A stretch of 64,000 nucleotides of DNA from an uncultured Veillonella sp. (GTDB lineage Bacteria > Bacillota > Negativicutes > Veillonellales > Veillonellaceae), in the NCBI RefSeq assembly GCF_934230905.1, contig NZ_CAKQFJ010000011.1:1-64000 (forward strand). The letters are read 5' to 3'. Below are positions 8,644 through 16,326 of the stretch, in pieces. Position 1 is the first letter of the stretch; each line of letters begins with the position of its first letter. The translations under genes were made by a program, and so were the position numbers. The notes below the pieces were generated by a model, which did not search any database, was not told where the DNA came from, and saw nothing but the letters and a program-made list of their open reading frames with translations.

Positions 8644-10527
8644 ATGGTTCAATTAGATACGTCATGGTTACAACATGTCCAAAAGCCAGCCCGTTATACA
8701 GGTGGTGAATATAACAGTATAGTGAAAAATCATGATACTGTTGATGTAACTATGGCGCTAGGATTTCCTGATGTATATGAAGTGGCTATGAGTCACCTAG
8801 GCATCAAAATTTTATATGGTTTAGTTAATCGTCGTGATGATGCAGTAGCAGAACGCGTATTTGCTCCATGGCACGATATGGAAGAGGAAATGCGCAAACG
8901 AAATATACCGTTGTTCTCCTTAGAAACACGTACGCCTGTAAAGGAGTTTGATGTACTTGCTTTTACACTACAATATGAGATGAGTTTTACCAATATTCTT
9001 AATATGTTGGATTTAGCGGGCATTCCTATGTATGCTAAAGATCGTGATATGGATTTTCCATTGCTTGTATGTGGTGGTCCTTGTGCCTATAATGTGGAGC
9101 CTATTGCAGATTTTTTTGATGTTGTTTCTCTTGGTGAATCTGAAGAGTGGGGCGATGAATTTATTGATCTTCTCAAAGCAGAAAAAGCAAAGGGATTCCC
9201 TGGTGGTAAGGAAGCATTTTTGCGAAAAGCATCTCAAATTCCTGGTACCTATTGTCCTGCGTTATATGATGTAGAATATACAGAACATGGAGATTTTAAA
9301 TCCATTAATCCCCGATTTGAAGATGTACCTGCTACAATTCAAAAACGTATTATAGAAGATGTTGAAAACGTATTTTTCCCGACAAAACCGGTGGTACCAT
9401 TTTTAGATATCGTTCATGACCGTGCTGTTCTTGAATTATTCCGTGGCTGTACACGGGGGTGTCGTTTCTGTCAGGCTGGTATGCTATATCGTCCTGTTCG
9501 TGAACGAACACCAGAACGATTGTTAGAAATAGCAAAAGAAACGATTGCTAATACTGGTTATAATGAAATTTCTTTAATGAGTTTAAGTTCTGCTGATTAC
9601 TCTAAATTGCCAGAATTAGTAGATATGCTTATGGAAGAGTTTAAAGATAAACAGGTAAGTGTTAGTTTACCATCATTACGTATTGATAGTTTTTCTATTG
9701 ATATTGCTAAGAAAGTACAACAAGTACGTAAGAGTGGGCTTACCTTTGCTCCAGAAGCAGGTTCTCAGCGGATGCGTGATGTTATTAATAAAGGTGTTAG
9801 CGAAGAAGATTTGCTAGCAGCATGTACGAATGCCTTTAAATCAGGATGGAATACGGTGAAGCTTTACTTTATGATGGGCTTACCAACTGAAACTGATGAG
9901 GACTTGGCAGGTATTGCTAACCTTGCGTATAAGGTACTCGATTTGCACCGTGATATTACAGGTAAGCGCAATGGTAGCGTAACTGTTAGTGTGTCGTTCT
10001 TCGTACCAAAAACACATTCTCCATATCAGTGGTATGGTCAACAGGATGTAGAAGAAATTCATCGTAAGCAGAAATATTTAAAATCACTTATTAATAACCG
10101 AAATATCTCCTATCATTATCATGATGGATATACTGGTTATATGGAGGCTGTATTTGCCCGTGGAGACCGTAGATTATCTAAGGTATTAGTAGAAGCGTGG
10201 AATCTAGGTTGTAAGTTTGACGGTTGGACTGAGTTCTTTAGTTATGAAACTTGGTTAAAAGCTTTTGAAAACTGTGGCGTTGACCCTGCGTATTATGCAC
10301 GTCGCACTCGTGATTTTGATGAACCATTACCTTGGGATCATTTGGATTGTACTGTGAGCAAGGCGTTTTTAAAACGCGAATGGGAACAAGCTGTTGCTGA
10401 AAAGATAACACCAGATTGCCGTCGTGGACCATGTAAGGGCTGTAATGTATGCCCTGAATTGGATACGGCTATTGTAGATTATAAGGAGGGTGGCAGAGTT
10501 GAAAAAATTACGTTTGGCCTTACATAA
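8644..10527 (+). CDS. TIGR03960-type B12-binding-like radical SAM protein
   Basis: This 627-residue protein has an N-terminal cobalamin-binding-like region (about residues 20-200) and a radical SAM core with the CX3CX2C cluster at C269, C273 and C276 (GCTRGCRFCQAG). The C-terminus carries a second cysteine group (CRRGPCKGCNVC). It matches the TIGR03960 family, whose function is not established. In Firmicutes it is almost always followed by the DUF2344/TIGR03936 partner, and in some genomes the two are fused. Here the partner overlaps its 3' end. A GACGGAGGA site precedes the ATG. An RNA-modifying role is often guessed from the RNase G and ribosomal protein neighbours, but that is inference. 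Confidence 0.85.
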   Translation: MVQLDTSWLQHVQKPARYTGGEYNSIVKNHDTVDVTMALGFPDVYEVAMSHLGIKILYGLVNRRDDAVAERVFAPWHDMEEEMRKRNIPLFSLETRTPVKEFDVLAFTLQYEMSFTNILNMLDLAGIPMYAKDRDMDFPLLVCGGPCAYNVEPIADFFDVVSLGESEEWGDEFIDLLKAEKAKGFPGGKEAFLRKASQIPGTYCPALYDVEYTEHGDFKSINPRFEDVPATIQKRIIEDVENVFFPTKPVVPFLDIVHDRAVLELFRGCTRGCRFCQAGMLYRPVRERTPERLLEIAKETIANTGYNEISLMSLSSADYSKLPELVDMLMEEFKDKQVSVSLPSLRIDSFSIDIAKKVQQVRKSGLTFAPEAGSQRMRDVINKGVSEEDLLAACTNAFKSGWNTVKLYFMMGLPTETDEDLAGIANLAYKVLDLHRDITGKRNGSVTVSVSFFVPKTHSPYQWYGQQDVEEIHRKQKYLKSLINNRNISYHYHDGYTGYMEAVFARGDRRLSKVLVEAWNLGCKFDGWTEFFSYETWLKAFENCGVDPAYYARRTRDFDEPLPWDHLDCTVSKAFLKREWEQAVAEKITPDCRRGPCKGCNVCPELDTAIVDYKEGGRVEKITFGLT

Positions 10528-11194
10528 AGGCGAAGAGTTACGATTCTTGTCGCATCTCGATTTTGCGCAAGCCGTAGAGCGAATGATTCGCCGTGCAAAC
10601 ATTAAAATGGCCTATTCTGAGGGCTTTAATCCGCATATGAAAATTAGTTTTTCTTCTGCATTGGCATTAGGTGTAACGGCAGAAGCAGAATATATTGATA
10701 TGGATGTGTTGGAAGATGATAGCTTAGAGTCTATCATGGCGCGATTAAATGCAGTGGCTCCTCGTGGACTTGAGGTCCTAGATGGTAAGATTATGCCTGA
10801 TAAGGTTAAAAAAATGATGGCTATTTGCAATTATGCAATTTACGAAGTAACTGGACCTGTCACAGAACAGGATGTGGATTGGGGAGCTTTACTCAAGCCT
10901 TTCAATGAAGCTGGTGAAATTTCTTATGAAAAGGTTACCCCTAAAAAGACTCGTATTATCGATGTGAAGGAATTTGTAAAAGAACCGATTATAGCATCTG
11001 TAAAAGATGGTATAGTTACCCTTACTATGGGAATTGGTATTTATCCACAAGGTACTATAAAACCAAGTGAAGTATGGGATCTTGGTAAAAATCAATATAA
11101 TTGGCCTATTACTTCTAGTTATGAAATTCATCGTAAAGCAATTATGGTAGAAAACGAAGATGGTCGTTTTACTCCACTAGATATTAATTATTAG
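10499..11194 (+). CDS. Radical SAM-associated DUF2344 protein (TIGR03936)
   Basis: The 231-residue product begins with the family signature (LRFLSHLDF at about residues 14-22, then MIRRANIKMAYSEGFNPHMKI in two parts), typical of DUF2344 proteins that accompany TIGR03960 radical SAM enzymes. I choose TTG 10499, because AAGGAGG at 10483-10489 lies nine bases upstream. A GTG at 10490 is in frame but sits directly on that site. The gene overlaps the end of the radical SAM gene by 29 bases, so the two are translationally coupled. The molecular function is unknown. RNase G follows after about 80 bases. Confidence 0.83.
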   Translation: MKKLRLALHKGEELRFLSHLDFAQAVERMIRRANIKMAYSEGFNPHMKISFSSALALGVTAEAEYIDMDVLEDDSLESIMARLNAVAPRGLEVLDGKIMPDKVKKMMAICNYAIYEVTGPVTEQDVDWGALLKPFNEAGEISYEKVTPKKTRIIDVKEFVKEPIIASVKDGIVTLTMGIGIYPQGTIKPSEVWDLGKNQYNWPITSSYEIHRKAIMVENEDGRFTPLDINY

Positions 11195-11271
11195 TGTTAA
11201 TTTTTTAGATTAGAGCTAAGCGTTTTATTACAATATTTTGAATCTGAACTATATAGGAAGGGAGGGAAAAG

Positions 11272-12699
11272 ATGCATAAAATTTTAGTTAATGTTATGCG
11301 TGAGGAAATTCGCATGGCCGTCATTGATGAGAATGAACAGCTAATTGATTTTGTTTTGGAACGTACCGATGAGTTTCATATGGCAAACCACATATACAAG
11401 GGTACTGTTAAAAATGTATTGAATGGAATGCAAGCTGCTTTCGTAGATATTGGAGGCTCGCAAAATGCCTATTTAAACCTCCAACAAGGTAAGGAACAGA
11501 AAATATTACCGCGCTTATCTGTGGGACAACAAATCCTCGTTCAAGTGGTGAAAGAAGAAATGCTTGGTAAGGGGGCACGCGTTACAGCCGATGTAAGCTT
11601 AGCGGGACGATTTATGGTGTTACTACCATACTCTGAAGGTATGCATATTTCTAAAAAGATTACCGATGAATTTGTACGTGCTAAATTGCAAGAGTTGGCA
11701 GCTCCTTATGTGAAAGAAGGTTGTGGATTTATTATCCGCACTGCGGCTGCTAAGGCTAGTGCAGAAGAAATTGCTCGCGATATGGATTACTTGTGGCGTA
11801 CTTGGCAACATGTATTAAAACGTTTTAAAGTTGCTAAAAGTGGGACAGACCTATACAGTGATGCGGATTTTTGGTTTCGCCTTGTGCGCGATTATGCACA
11901 TCGTAATGTAGAGGAAATTATCGTCGATTCCGACATGGGGGAATCCCGACTATTAGATCTTTTAGGTCATGGGCCTACATCGCAACAAATCAAAGTAACA
12001 CGCCATCGAGATAGTATGCCTATTTTTAAAGCGAATCACATTGAACCTCAATTAGAGGATCTTATCTCTCGTGATATTAATCTTCCTTCTGGTGGTTCTA
12101 TTCGTATCGATCATACGGAGGCCCTTACTGTATTTGATGTGAACTCGGCTCACTATACTGGCAAATCTAACAAACTAGAAGATCTAGCTTTCACAGTTAA
12201 TAAAGAGGCGGCCAAAGAAATCTGTCGCCAACTACGCTTGCGCGATATAGGAGGTATTATTGTTGTTGATTTTATCGATATGAAAGATAAAGAGCATCAA
12301 CAAGAGCTCCTCAAATTGTTGAGTGCACAGGCTAAACTAGATAAGATGAAAACCGTTGTCTGTGGTATTAGTTCGCTTGGATTAGTAGAAATGACTCGAA
12401 AACGGGCACGCCAAGGTTTACAAACATTGATGTTTGATACTTGCCCTCAATGTGGGGGCACAGGCTATATGCTGTCTGGTAGAACTGTGTATATGCAGAT
12501 TGTACGTCGTATTCGTGAGTTATTTAAGTCTGGACGTATTAAGTCTAATCTAGAAATCGAAGTTCATCCTGAAGTGGCTCAGTATTTGACGAAATCTGTT
12601 CTTGAAGATTTAGGAAACTCTATTGGTCGTAGCATTTCCATCGTTGTCAATCCACAAATTAGTAGAGAAGGGTATTCCTTGATGGCTGTAGCTGAATAA
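11272..12699 (+). CDS. rng: Ribonuclease G (Rne/Rng family)
   Basis: The 475-residue protein is a single-strand-specific endoribonuclease of the RNase E/G family, acting in 16S rRNA 5' maturation and mRNA decay. An S1-like RNA-binding segment lies at about residues 35-120. The catalytic aspartates are D289 (FDVNS) and D333 (VDFIDM), and the zinc-link cysteines are C391 and C394 (CPQCGG). There is no long C-terminal scaffold, so it is RNase G rather than RNase E. A strong GGAAGGGAGGG site precedes the ATG. The window also encodes RNase Y, so both decay endonucleases coexist here. Confidence 0.94.
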   Translation: MHKILVNVMREEIRMAVIDENEQLIDFVLERTDEFHMANHIYKGTVKNVLNGMQAAFVDIGGSQNAYLNLQQGKEQKILPRLSVGQQILVQVVKEEMLGKGARVTADVSLAGRFMVLLPYSEGMHISKKITDEFVRAKLQELAAPYVKEGCGFIIRTAAAKASAEEIARDMDYLWRTWQHVLKRFKVAKSGTDLYSDADFWFRLVRDYAHRNVEEIIVDSDMGESRLLDLLGHGPTSQQIKVTRHRDSMPIFKANHIEPQLEDLISRDINLPSGGSIRIDHTEALTVFDVNSAHYTGKSNKLEDLAFTVNKEAAKEICRQLRLRDIGGIIVVDFIDMKDKEHQQELLKLLSAQAKLDKMKTVVCGISSLGLVEMTRKRARQGLQTLMFDTCPQCGGTGYMLSGRTVYMQIVRRIRELFKSGRIKSNLEIEVHPEVAQYLTKSVLEDLGNSIGRSISIVVNPQISREGYSLMAVAE

Positions 12700-12732
12700 G
12701 TAAGTAGTTTAGTTTGTTGATAGGTGAGTATC

Positions 12733-13308
12733 GTGTCTGTTATTGAAATTATATTAATCAGTATTGGTCTAGCCATGGATGCATTTGGTGTATCTATCGG
12801 TAAAGGTTTGACTATGCCTGTCGGAGAGAATGGTCGGAAAGTGACCTTAGCGTTTCTGTTTGGTCTCTTTCAGTTCCTTATGCCTATAATTGGATGGCTT
12901 ATAGGTCGTCAATTTATCGATATTATCTCTGAGTGGGATCATTGGATTATCTTTGGTCTGCTTGGCTATCTTGGTATTGCTATGATACGAGAAGGACTTA
13001 GCGATGAAACTGATGAAGACGATGATAAGCAATTTCTCGGTGCTTGGGAAATGATGATGTTATCCGTTGCAACAAGCTTAGATGCGATGGCCGTAGGTTT
13101 GACCTTTGCTTTTTTACCAATCGATGTATGGGAAGCATCGATAATGATTGGTGTTATTACCTTTGGTATATCTTTAATTGGGGTATATTTAGGTAAATTC
13201 ATGGGGCAATTCGTTGGAAAATATGCAGACATACTGGGTGGGGGCGTCCTAATTCTTATCGGGACGAAGATACTCTTGCAACACCTTGGGATTATCGGAG
13301 AATTTTAA
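12733..13308 (+). CDS. mntP: Manganese efflux pump MntP
   Basis: MntP exports excess Mn2+ from the cytoplasm. The product (about 191 residues, six predicted helices) is a duplicated three-helix unit with the two family signatures GLAMDAFGVSIGKG near residue 12 and ATSLDAMAVG near residue 113; each contains the conserved aspartate. I prefer GTG 12733, because AGGTGAG at 12722-12728 serves as its ribosome-binding site. GTG 12724 is in frame and also possible. It sits between rng and rplU, a position where most Firmicutes have no transporter. The yybP-ykoY manganese riboswitch often found before mntP is not visible in the 24-33 bases upstream. Confidence 0.92.
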   Translation: MSVIEIILISIGLAMDAFGVSIGKGLTMPVGENGRKVTLAFLFGLFQFLMPIIGWLIGRQFIDIISEWDHWIIFGLLGYLGIAMIREGLSDETDEDDDKQFLGAWEMMMLSVATSLDAMAVGLTFAFLPIDVWEASIMIGVITFGISLIGVYLGKFMGQFVGKYADILGGGVLILIGTKILLQHLGIIGEF

Positions 13309-13361
13309 AGGTTGTATATATGAAAATATCAGAAACTGAGCGTATGTTAAGGGATTTGTAT

Positions 13362-13390
13362 TTGACATGGATGTGTAAATACGATATACT
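13362..13390 (+). promoter_or_regulatory. Sigma-70-type promoter of the rplU-prp-rpmA operon
   Basis: TTGACA at 13362-13367 and TACTAT at 13385-13390 are separated by 17 bases, a good housekeeping promoter. Transcription would begin near 13397 and give a leader of more than 100 bases before rplU. Confidence 0.7.
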
Positions 13391-13396
13391 ATATCA

Positions 13397-13505
13397 GTAT
13401 TAGTTCGGTTTACTGAACTTTGCAATCCGCGTGAAGCAGGTTTAAACGCCCGACCGATGTTCGGGTCGGGATACCGAATTCAGCGAGTTCGATAACAAGG
13501 AGGTG
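13397..13505 (+). ncRNA. L21-type ribosomal protein leader (putative autoregulatory element)
   Basis: The 5' leader of rplU is GC-richer than its surroundings and folds into several hairpins, including CCCGACC / GGTCGGG around 13451-13470. A leader at this position before rplU-prp-rpmA is known in Firmicutes as the L21 leader, thought to let L21 control its own operon. The assignment rests on position and visible pairing; I could not compare it with a covariance model. The AAGGAGGTG ribosome-binding site at its end could be masked by the structure. Confidence 0.55.
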
Positions 13506-13510
13506 TTCTC

Positions 13511-13822
13511 ATGTACGCAATTATTAAAACTGGTGGTAAACAATATCGCGTTGCTGAAGGCGATGTAATTACTATCGAAAAATTGGAAGCAGCTGCTAAC
13601 GATTCCGTAACATTCGAAGAAGTTTTGACTGTAGTGAATGACGGCGACGTTAAAGTTGGCGCTCCTCTTGTAAACGGTGCAAAAGTTACAGGTACAGTTC
13701 TTGAACATGGTAAAGGTAAAAAAGTTTTAGTATTCAAATACAAAGCTAAATCCAACTACCGTCGTCGTCAAGGCCATCGTCAACCGTTCACAAAAGTTCG
13801 TATTGAATCTATCCAAGCTTAA
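13511..13822 (+). CDS. rplU: 50S ribosomal protein L21
   Basis: The 103-residue protein begins [14 protein letters not shown], the classic start of L21, and contains the conserved [10 protein letters not shown] and [14 protein letters not shown] segments that contact 23S rRNA. It is full length. A strong AAGGAGGTG site precedes the ATG. It heads the rplU-prp-rpmA operon behind a structured leader. Codon use is strongly biased toward preferred codons, as expected for a highly expressed ribosomal gene. Confidence 0.98.
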   Translation: MYAIIKTGGKQYRVAEGDVITIEKLEAAANDSVTFEEVLTVVNDGDVKVGAPLVNGAKVTGTVLEHGKGKKVLVFKYKAKSNYRRRQGHRQPFTKVRIESIQA

Positions 13823-13824
13823 TT

Positions 13825-14139
13825 ATGGTTTCCATTGGAATCCAACGGAACGAGGATGACCAAATTGTTGGTTGTCACATGTCCGGTCATGCAGGATATG
13901 ATGAACATGGCTATGATATAGTGTGTGCTGCAGTTTCTGTACTGTCTGCCACAACCATGTTGGGACTTACTAAAATTGCTCGCCAACAAGGTGAGTTTTC
14001 TAATAGTGAAGGCCAATGTGATATGGTCCTCTCTGGTGAGATAACCCAGAGTGGTCAGGATATATTAAATACTATGCTTCTCGGACTAGAAGAAATTAGT
14101 AAACAATATCCAGAGTTTGTCCAAATACACAAAATATAG
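13825..14139 (+). CDS. prp: Ribosomal-processing cysteine protease Prp
   Basis: Prp removes the N-terminal leader of ribosomal protein L27 in Firmicutes and related bacteria, a step essential for ribosome function in Staphylococcus aureus. The 104-residue protein has the catalytic pair H22 and C34 (SGHAGYDEHGYDIVC), at the same residue numbers as the S. aureus enzyme. It begins two bases after the rplU stop and ends 12 bases before the rpmA start. Its substrate, an L27 with a cleavable leader, is encoded by the next gene, which supports the call. It has no strong ribosome-binding site of its own and probably depends on coupling. Confidence 0.93.
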   Translation: MVSIGIQRNEDDQIVGCHMSGHAGYDEHGYDIVCAAVSVLSATTMLGLTKIARQQGEFSNSEGQCDMVLSGEITQSGQDILNTMLLGLEEISKQYPEFVQIHKI

Positions 14140-14151
14140 GAGGTGAACTAC

Positions 14152-14436
14152 ATGTTTACTTTTGATTTGCAATTGTTCGCACATAAAAAAGGTGTGTCCA
14201 GTACTCGTAACGGTCGTGATAGTGAATCTAAACGTCTTGGTGTTAAATGCCATGATGGTTCCATCGTAAAGAGCGGTAACATCATCGTTCGTCAACGTGG
14301 TACTCACTTCCATCCTGGTACTAACGTAGGTATCGGTAAAGATGACACTTTATTTGCTCTTGTGCCTGGTAAAGTAGCATTTGAACGTGCTGGTCGTTAT
14401 AACCGTAAAGTTAGCGTATACCCTGTAGAAGCTTAA
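14152..14436 (+). CDS. rpmA: 50S ribosomal protein L27 with Prp-cleaved leader
   Basis: L27 lies near the peptidyl-transferase centre. I use ATG 14152 because AGGAGGTGA at 14138-14146 lies just upstream; an in-frame GTG at 14143 sits inside that site. The 94-residue protein begins MFTFDLQLF followed by AHKKG. The first nine residues match the leader cleaved by Prp in Firmicutes, leaving an N-terminal AHKKG like that of mature E. coli L27. The rest ([26 protein letters not shown]) is typical and full length. A strong terminator follows 14 bases after the stop. The obg GTPase gene that often follows rpmA is not here. Confidence 0.97.
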   Translation: MFTFDLQLFAHKKGVSSTRNGRDSESKRLGVKCHDGSIVKSGNIIVRQRGTHFHPGTNVGIGKDDTLFALVPGKVAFERAGRYNRKVSVYPVEA

Positions 14437-14450
14437 TTTTACTGATTATT

Positions 14451-14485
14451 AATCCCTAGTGGTTTATCCACTAGGGATTTTTTTG
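14451..14485 (+). terminator. Intrinsic terminator after rpmA
   Basis: A 12-base-pair stem (AATCCCTAGTGG / CCACTAGGGATT) with a five-base loop is followed by a run of T. It ends the rplU-prp-rpmA transcript. Confidence 0.92.
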
Positions 14486-14528
14486 TATATATATTTTAAA
14501 TTCCTATGCTTTTTAGTAGGAATAGTGG

Positions 14529-14632
14529 TATACTTAGTACAGTATCAGTGAAAGAACACTAAAATGGTGATGATATACTTTCACAGACCTAAATGGTGGA
14601 CGTGATCACCGGAAAGATTTGAGGTAAGTACT
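14529..14632 (+). promoter_or_regulatory. Promoter and structured 5' leader of hydG
   Basis: An extended -10 (TGG then TATACT at 14529-14534) places the start near 14541, giving a leader of about 90 bases. Visible pairing includes GTGAAAG (14548-14554) with CTTTCAC (14578-14584), and GGTG (14595-14598) with CACC (14607-14610). The sequence CTAAA(A)TGGTG occurs twice, once in each half. It does not match any riboswitch class I recognise. It is a candidate regulatory leader only. Confidence 0.4.
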
Positions 14633-16051
14633 ATGTATGATGTAAAATCTCCTAAGGCGGAGGAGTTTATTTCTCATCAAGAGATTCTAGATACTCTTGC
14701 CTATGCAGAGGAAAATAAAGAAAATCGTGAGTTGTTAGACCAAATTTTAGCTAAGGCGGCTACATTTAAGGGGTTGAATCACCGAGAAGCGGCTGTGCTC
14801 TTGGAATGCCCATTACCTGAATATAAAGAAAAGCTGTTTGCGCTGGCGAAAGAAATTAAAAAAGCTATTTATGGTGATCGCATTGTGTTATTTGCGCCAC
14901 TTTATCTATCTAATTATTGTATTAATGGCTGCGTATATTGCCCATATCATTCTAAAAATCGTGACATAAAACGAAAAAAATTGACCCAAGAACAAATTAA
15001 AGATGAAGTTATTGCCTTGGAAGCAATGGGGCATAAACGTATTGTGATTGAATCAGGTGAAGATCCTCTCAACAATCCACTTGAGTATATCTTGGAATCT
15101 ATTAAGACCATTTATAGCATTAAAAATAAAAACGGCGAGATTCGTCGTGTTAATGTAAACATTGCTGCATGTTCTGTTGAAGATTATAAAAAATTACATG
15201 ATGTTGGTATTGGGACTTATACATTATTCCAAGAAACGTATAATAAAGAAAACTATGAGGCTTTGCATCCAACAGGGCCTAAAAGTGATTATGCATATCA
15301 TACTGAAGCGATGGACCGTGCTATGGAAGGCGGTATCGATGATGTAGGTATTGGCGTGTTATATGGATTGGAACACTACAAATATGATTTTGTAGGTCTG
15401 TTGATGCATGCTGAGCATTTGGAAGCTGTTCATGGGGTTGGCCCTCATACGATTTCTGTACCACGTATTTGTCCAGCTGATGATATTGATGTAGATGATT
15501 TTAGCAATGCTGTGCCAGATGATATTTTCGAAAAAATTGTAGCCCTTATTCGTGTATCCACGCCGTATACGGGGATGATTATGTCTACAAGGGAAACACA
15601 ATCTATGCGTGAACGTGGATTGGCATTAGGGATTTCTCAAATTAGCGGTGGTTCTCGAACTAGCGTAGGTGGTTATAAAGAAGAAGAAAAACCGGAAGAT
15701 AATTCTGCACAGTTTGATCGTAGTGATACCCGCACATTGGATGAAATTGTAGATTGGCTCTTGGGGCTTGGCTATGTACCTAGTTTCTGTACTGCATGCT
15801 ATCGTGCTGGACGTACTGGTGACCGATTTATGGCTCTTGCTAAATCGGGGCAAATTCATAATTGTTGTCAACCAAATGCTTTAATGACGTTAAATGAATA
15901 TATTATGGATTATGGCGATGAAAAAACAAAAAAACATGGCGCCAAGGTTATTGAAAATCAATTGGAAAATATTAAAAACGATTTAGTGAAAGATAAGGCC
16001 AAGGCCTATATTGCCCAAATGAAAGATGGAAAACGAGATTTTCGTTTCTAA
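14633..16051 (+). CDS. hydG: [FeFe]-hydrogenase H-cluster radical SAM maturase HydG
   Basis: HydG cleaves tyrosine to supply CO and cyanide ligands (as an Fe(CO)2(CN) synthon) for the H-cluster of [FeFe] hydrogenases. The 472-residue protein has the radical SAM cluster motif C96-X3-C100-X2-C103 and the HydG-specific C-terminal auxiliary-cluster motif C386-X2-C389-X22-C412 within CTACYRAGRTGDRF. This separates it from the related thiamine enzyme ThiH. It has its own promoter and a strong terminator, so it is a single-gene unit. HydE, HydF and an [FeFe] hydrogenase are not in the window; the hydrogenase encoded here is of the unrelated [NiFe] kind. Confidence 0.92.
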   Translation: MYDVKSPKAEEFISHQEILDTLAYAEENKENRELLDQILAKAATFKGLNHREAAVLLECPLPEYKEKLFALAKEIKKAIYGDRIVLFAPLYLSNYCINGCVYCPYHSKNRDIKRKKLTQEQIKDEVIALEAMGHKRIVIESGEDPLNNPLEYILESIKTIYSIKNKNGEIRRVNVNIAACSVEDYKKLHDVGIGTYTLFQETYNKENYEALHPTGPKSDYAYHTEAMDRAMEGGIDDVGIGVLYGLEHYKYDFVGLLMHAEHLEAVHGVGPHTISVPRICPADDIDVDDFSNAVPDDIFEKIVALIRVSTPYTGMIMSTRETQSMRERGLALGISQISGGSRTSVGGYKEEEKPEDNSAQFDRSDTRTLDEIVDWLLGLGYVPSFCTACYRAGRTGDRFMALAKSGQIHNCCQPNALMTLNEYIMDYGDEKTKKHGAKVIENQLENIKNDLVKDKAKAYIAQMKDGKRDFRF

Positions 16052-16102
16052 TAGATTGTTTTACTGTTTTATGCATAAAAATAATATATATTAATGTACA
16101 TA

Positions 16103-16147
16103 AGCACTGTTTATTATGAAAATGATAATAAACAGTGCTGTTTTTTT
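16103..16147 (+). terminator. Intrinsic terminator after hydG
   Basis: A perfect 15-base-pair stem (AGCACTGTTTATTAT / ATAATAAACAGTGCT) with a seven-base loop is followed by seven or more T. This is among the strongest terminators in the window. Confidence 0.95.
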
Positions 16148-16230
16148 GAGAAAAGAAATTAGATTTTATACTTTAAATAATCATAAAATCCTTTATTTAT
16201 AAGGATGATTGTAGTACAATTAAAGAAGAT

Positions 16231-16249
16231 GATAATGATAATGAATTTA
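16231..16249 (+). promoter_or_regulatory. Candidate Fur box before recJ
   Basis: The 19-mer starting GATAATGATAAT matches the classical Fur consensus (GATAATGATAATCATTATC) at 15 of 19 positions by my count, perfectly in its first 12. It lies about 80 bases upstream of recJ, downstream of a possible -10 (TACAAT near 16215). The surrounding 16148-16326 region is very AT-rich and otherwise shows only a small hairpin near 16178-16208. A fur gene is present 5 kb downstream. The assignment is by motif only. Confidence 0.4.
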
Positions 16250-16326
16250 TAAATAATGTTAATATTGATTATAAATTGTTATCTATTCAATAAATATTGA
16301 TATATTTATATATTACCGGGGTTTGG

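Noticed and set aside
13309..13360. Short open frame before the rplU promoter
   Set aside because: The ATG at 13320 opens only a brief frame with no ribosome-binding site or conserved pattern.
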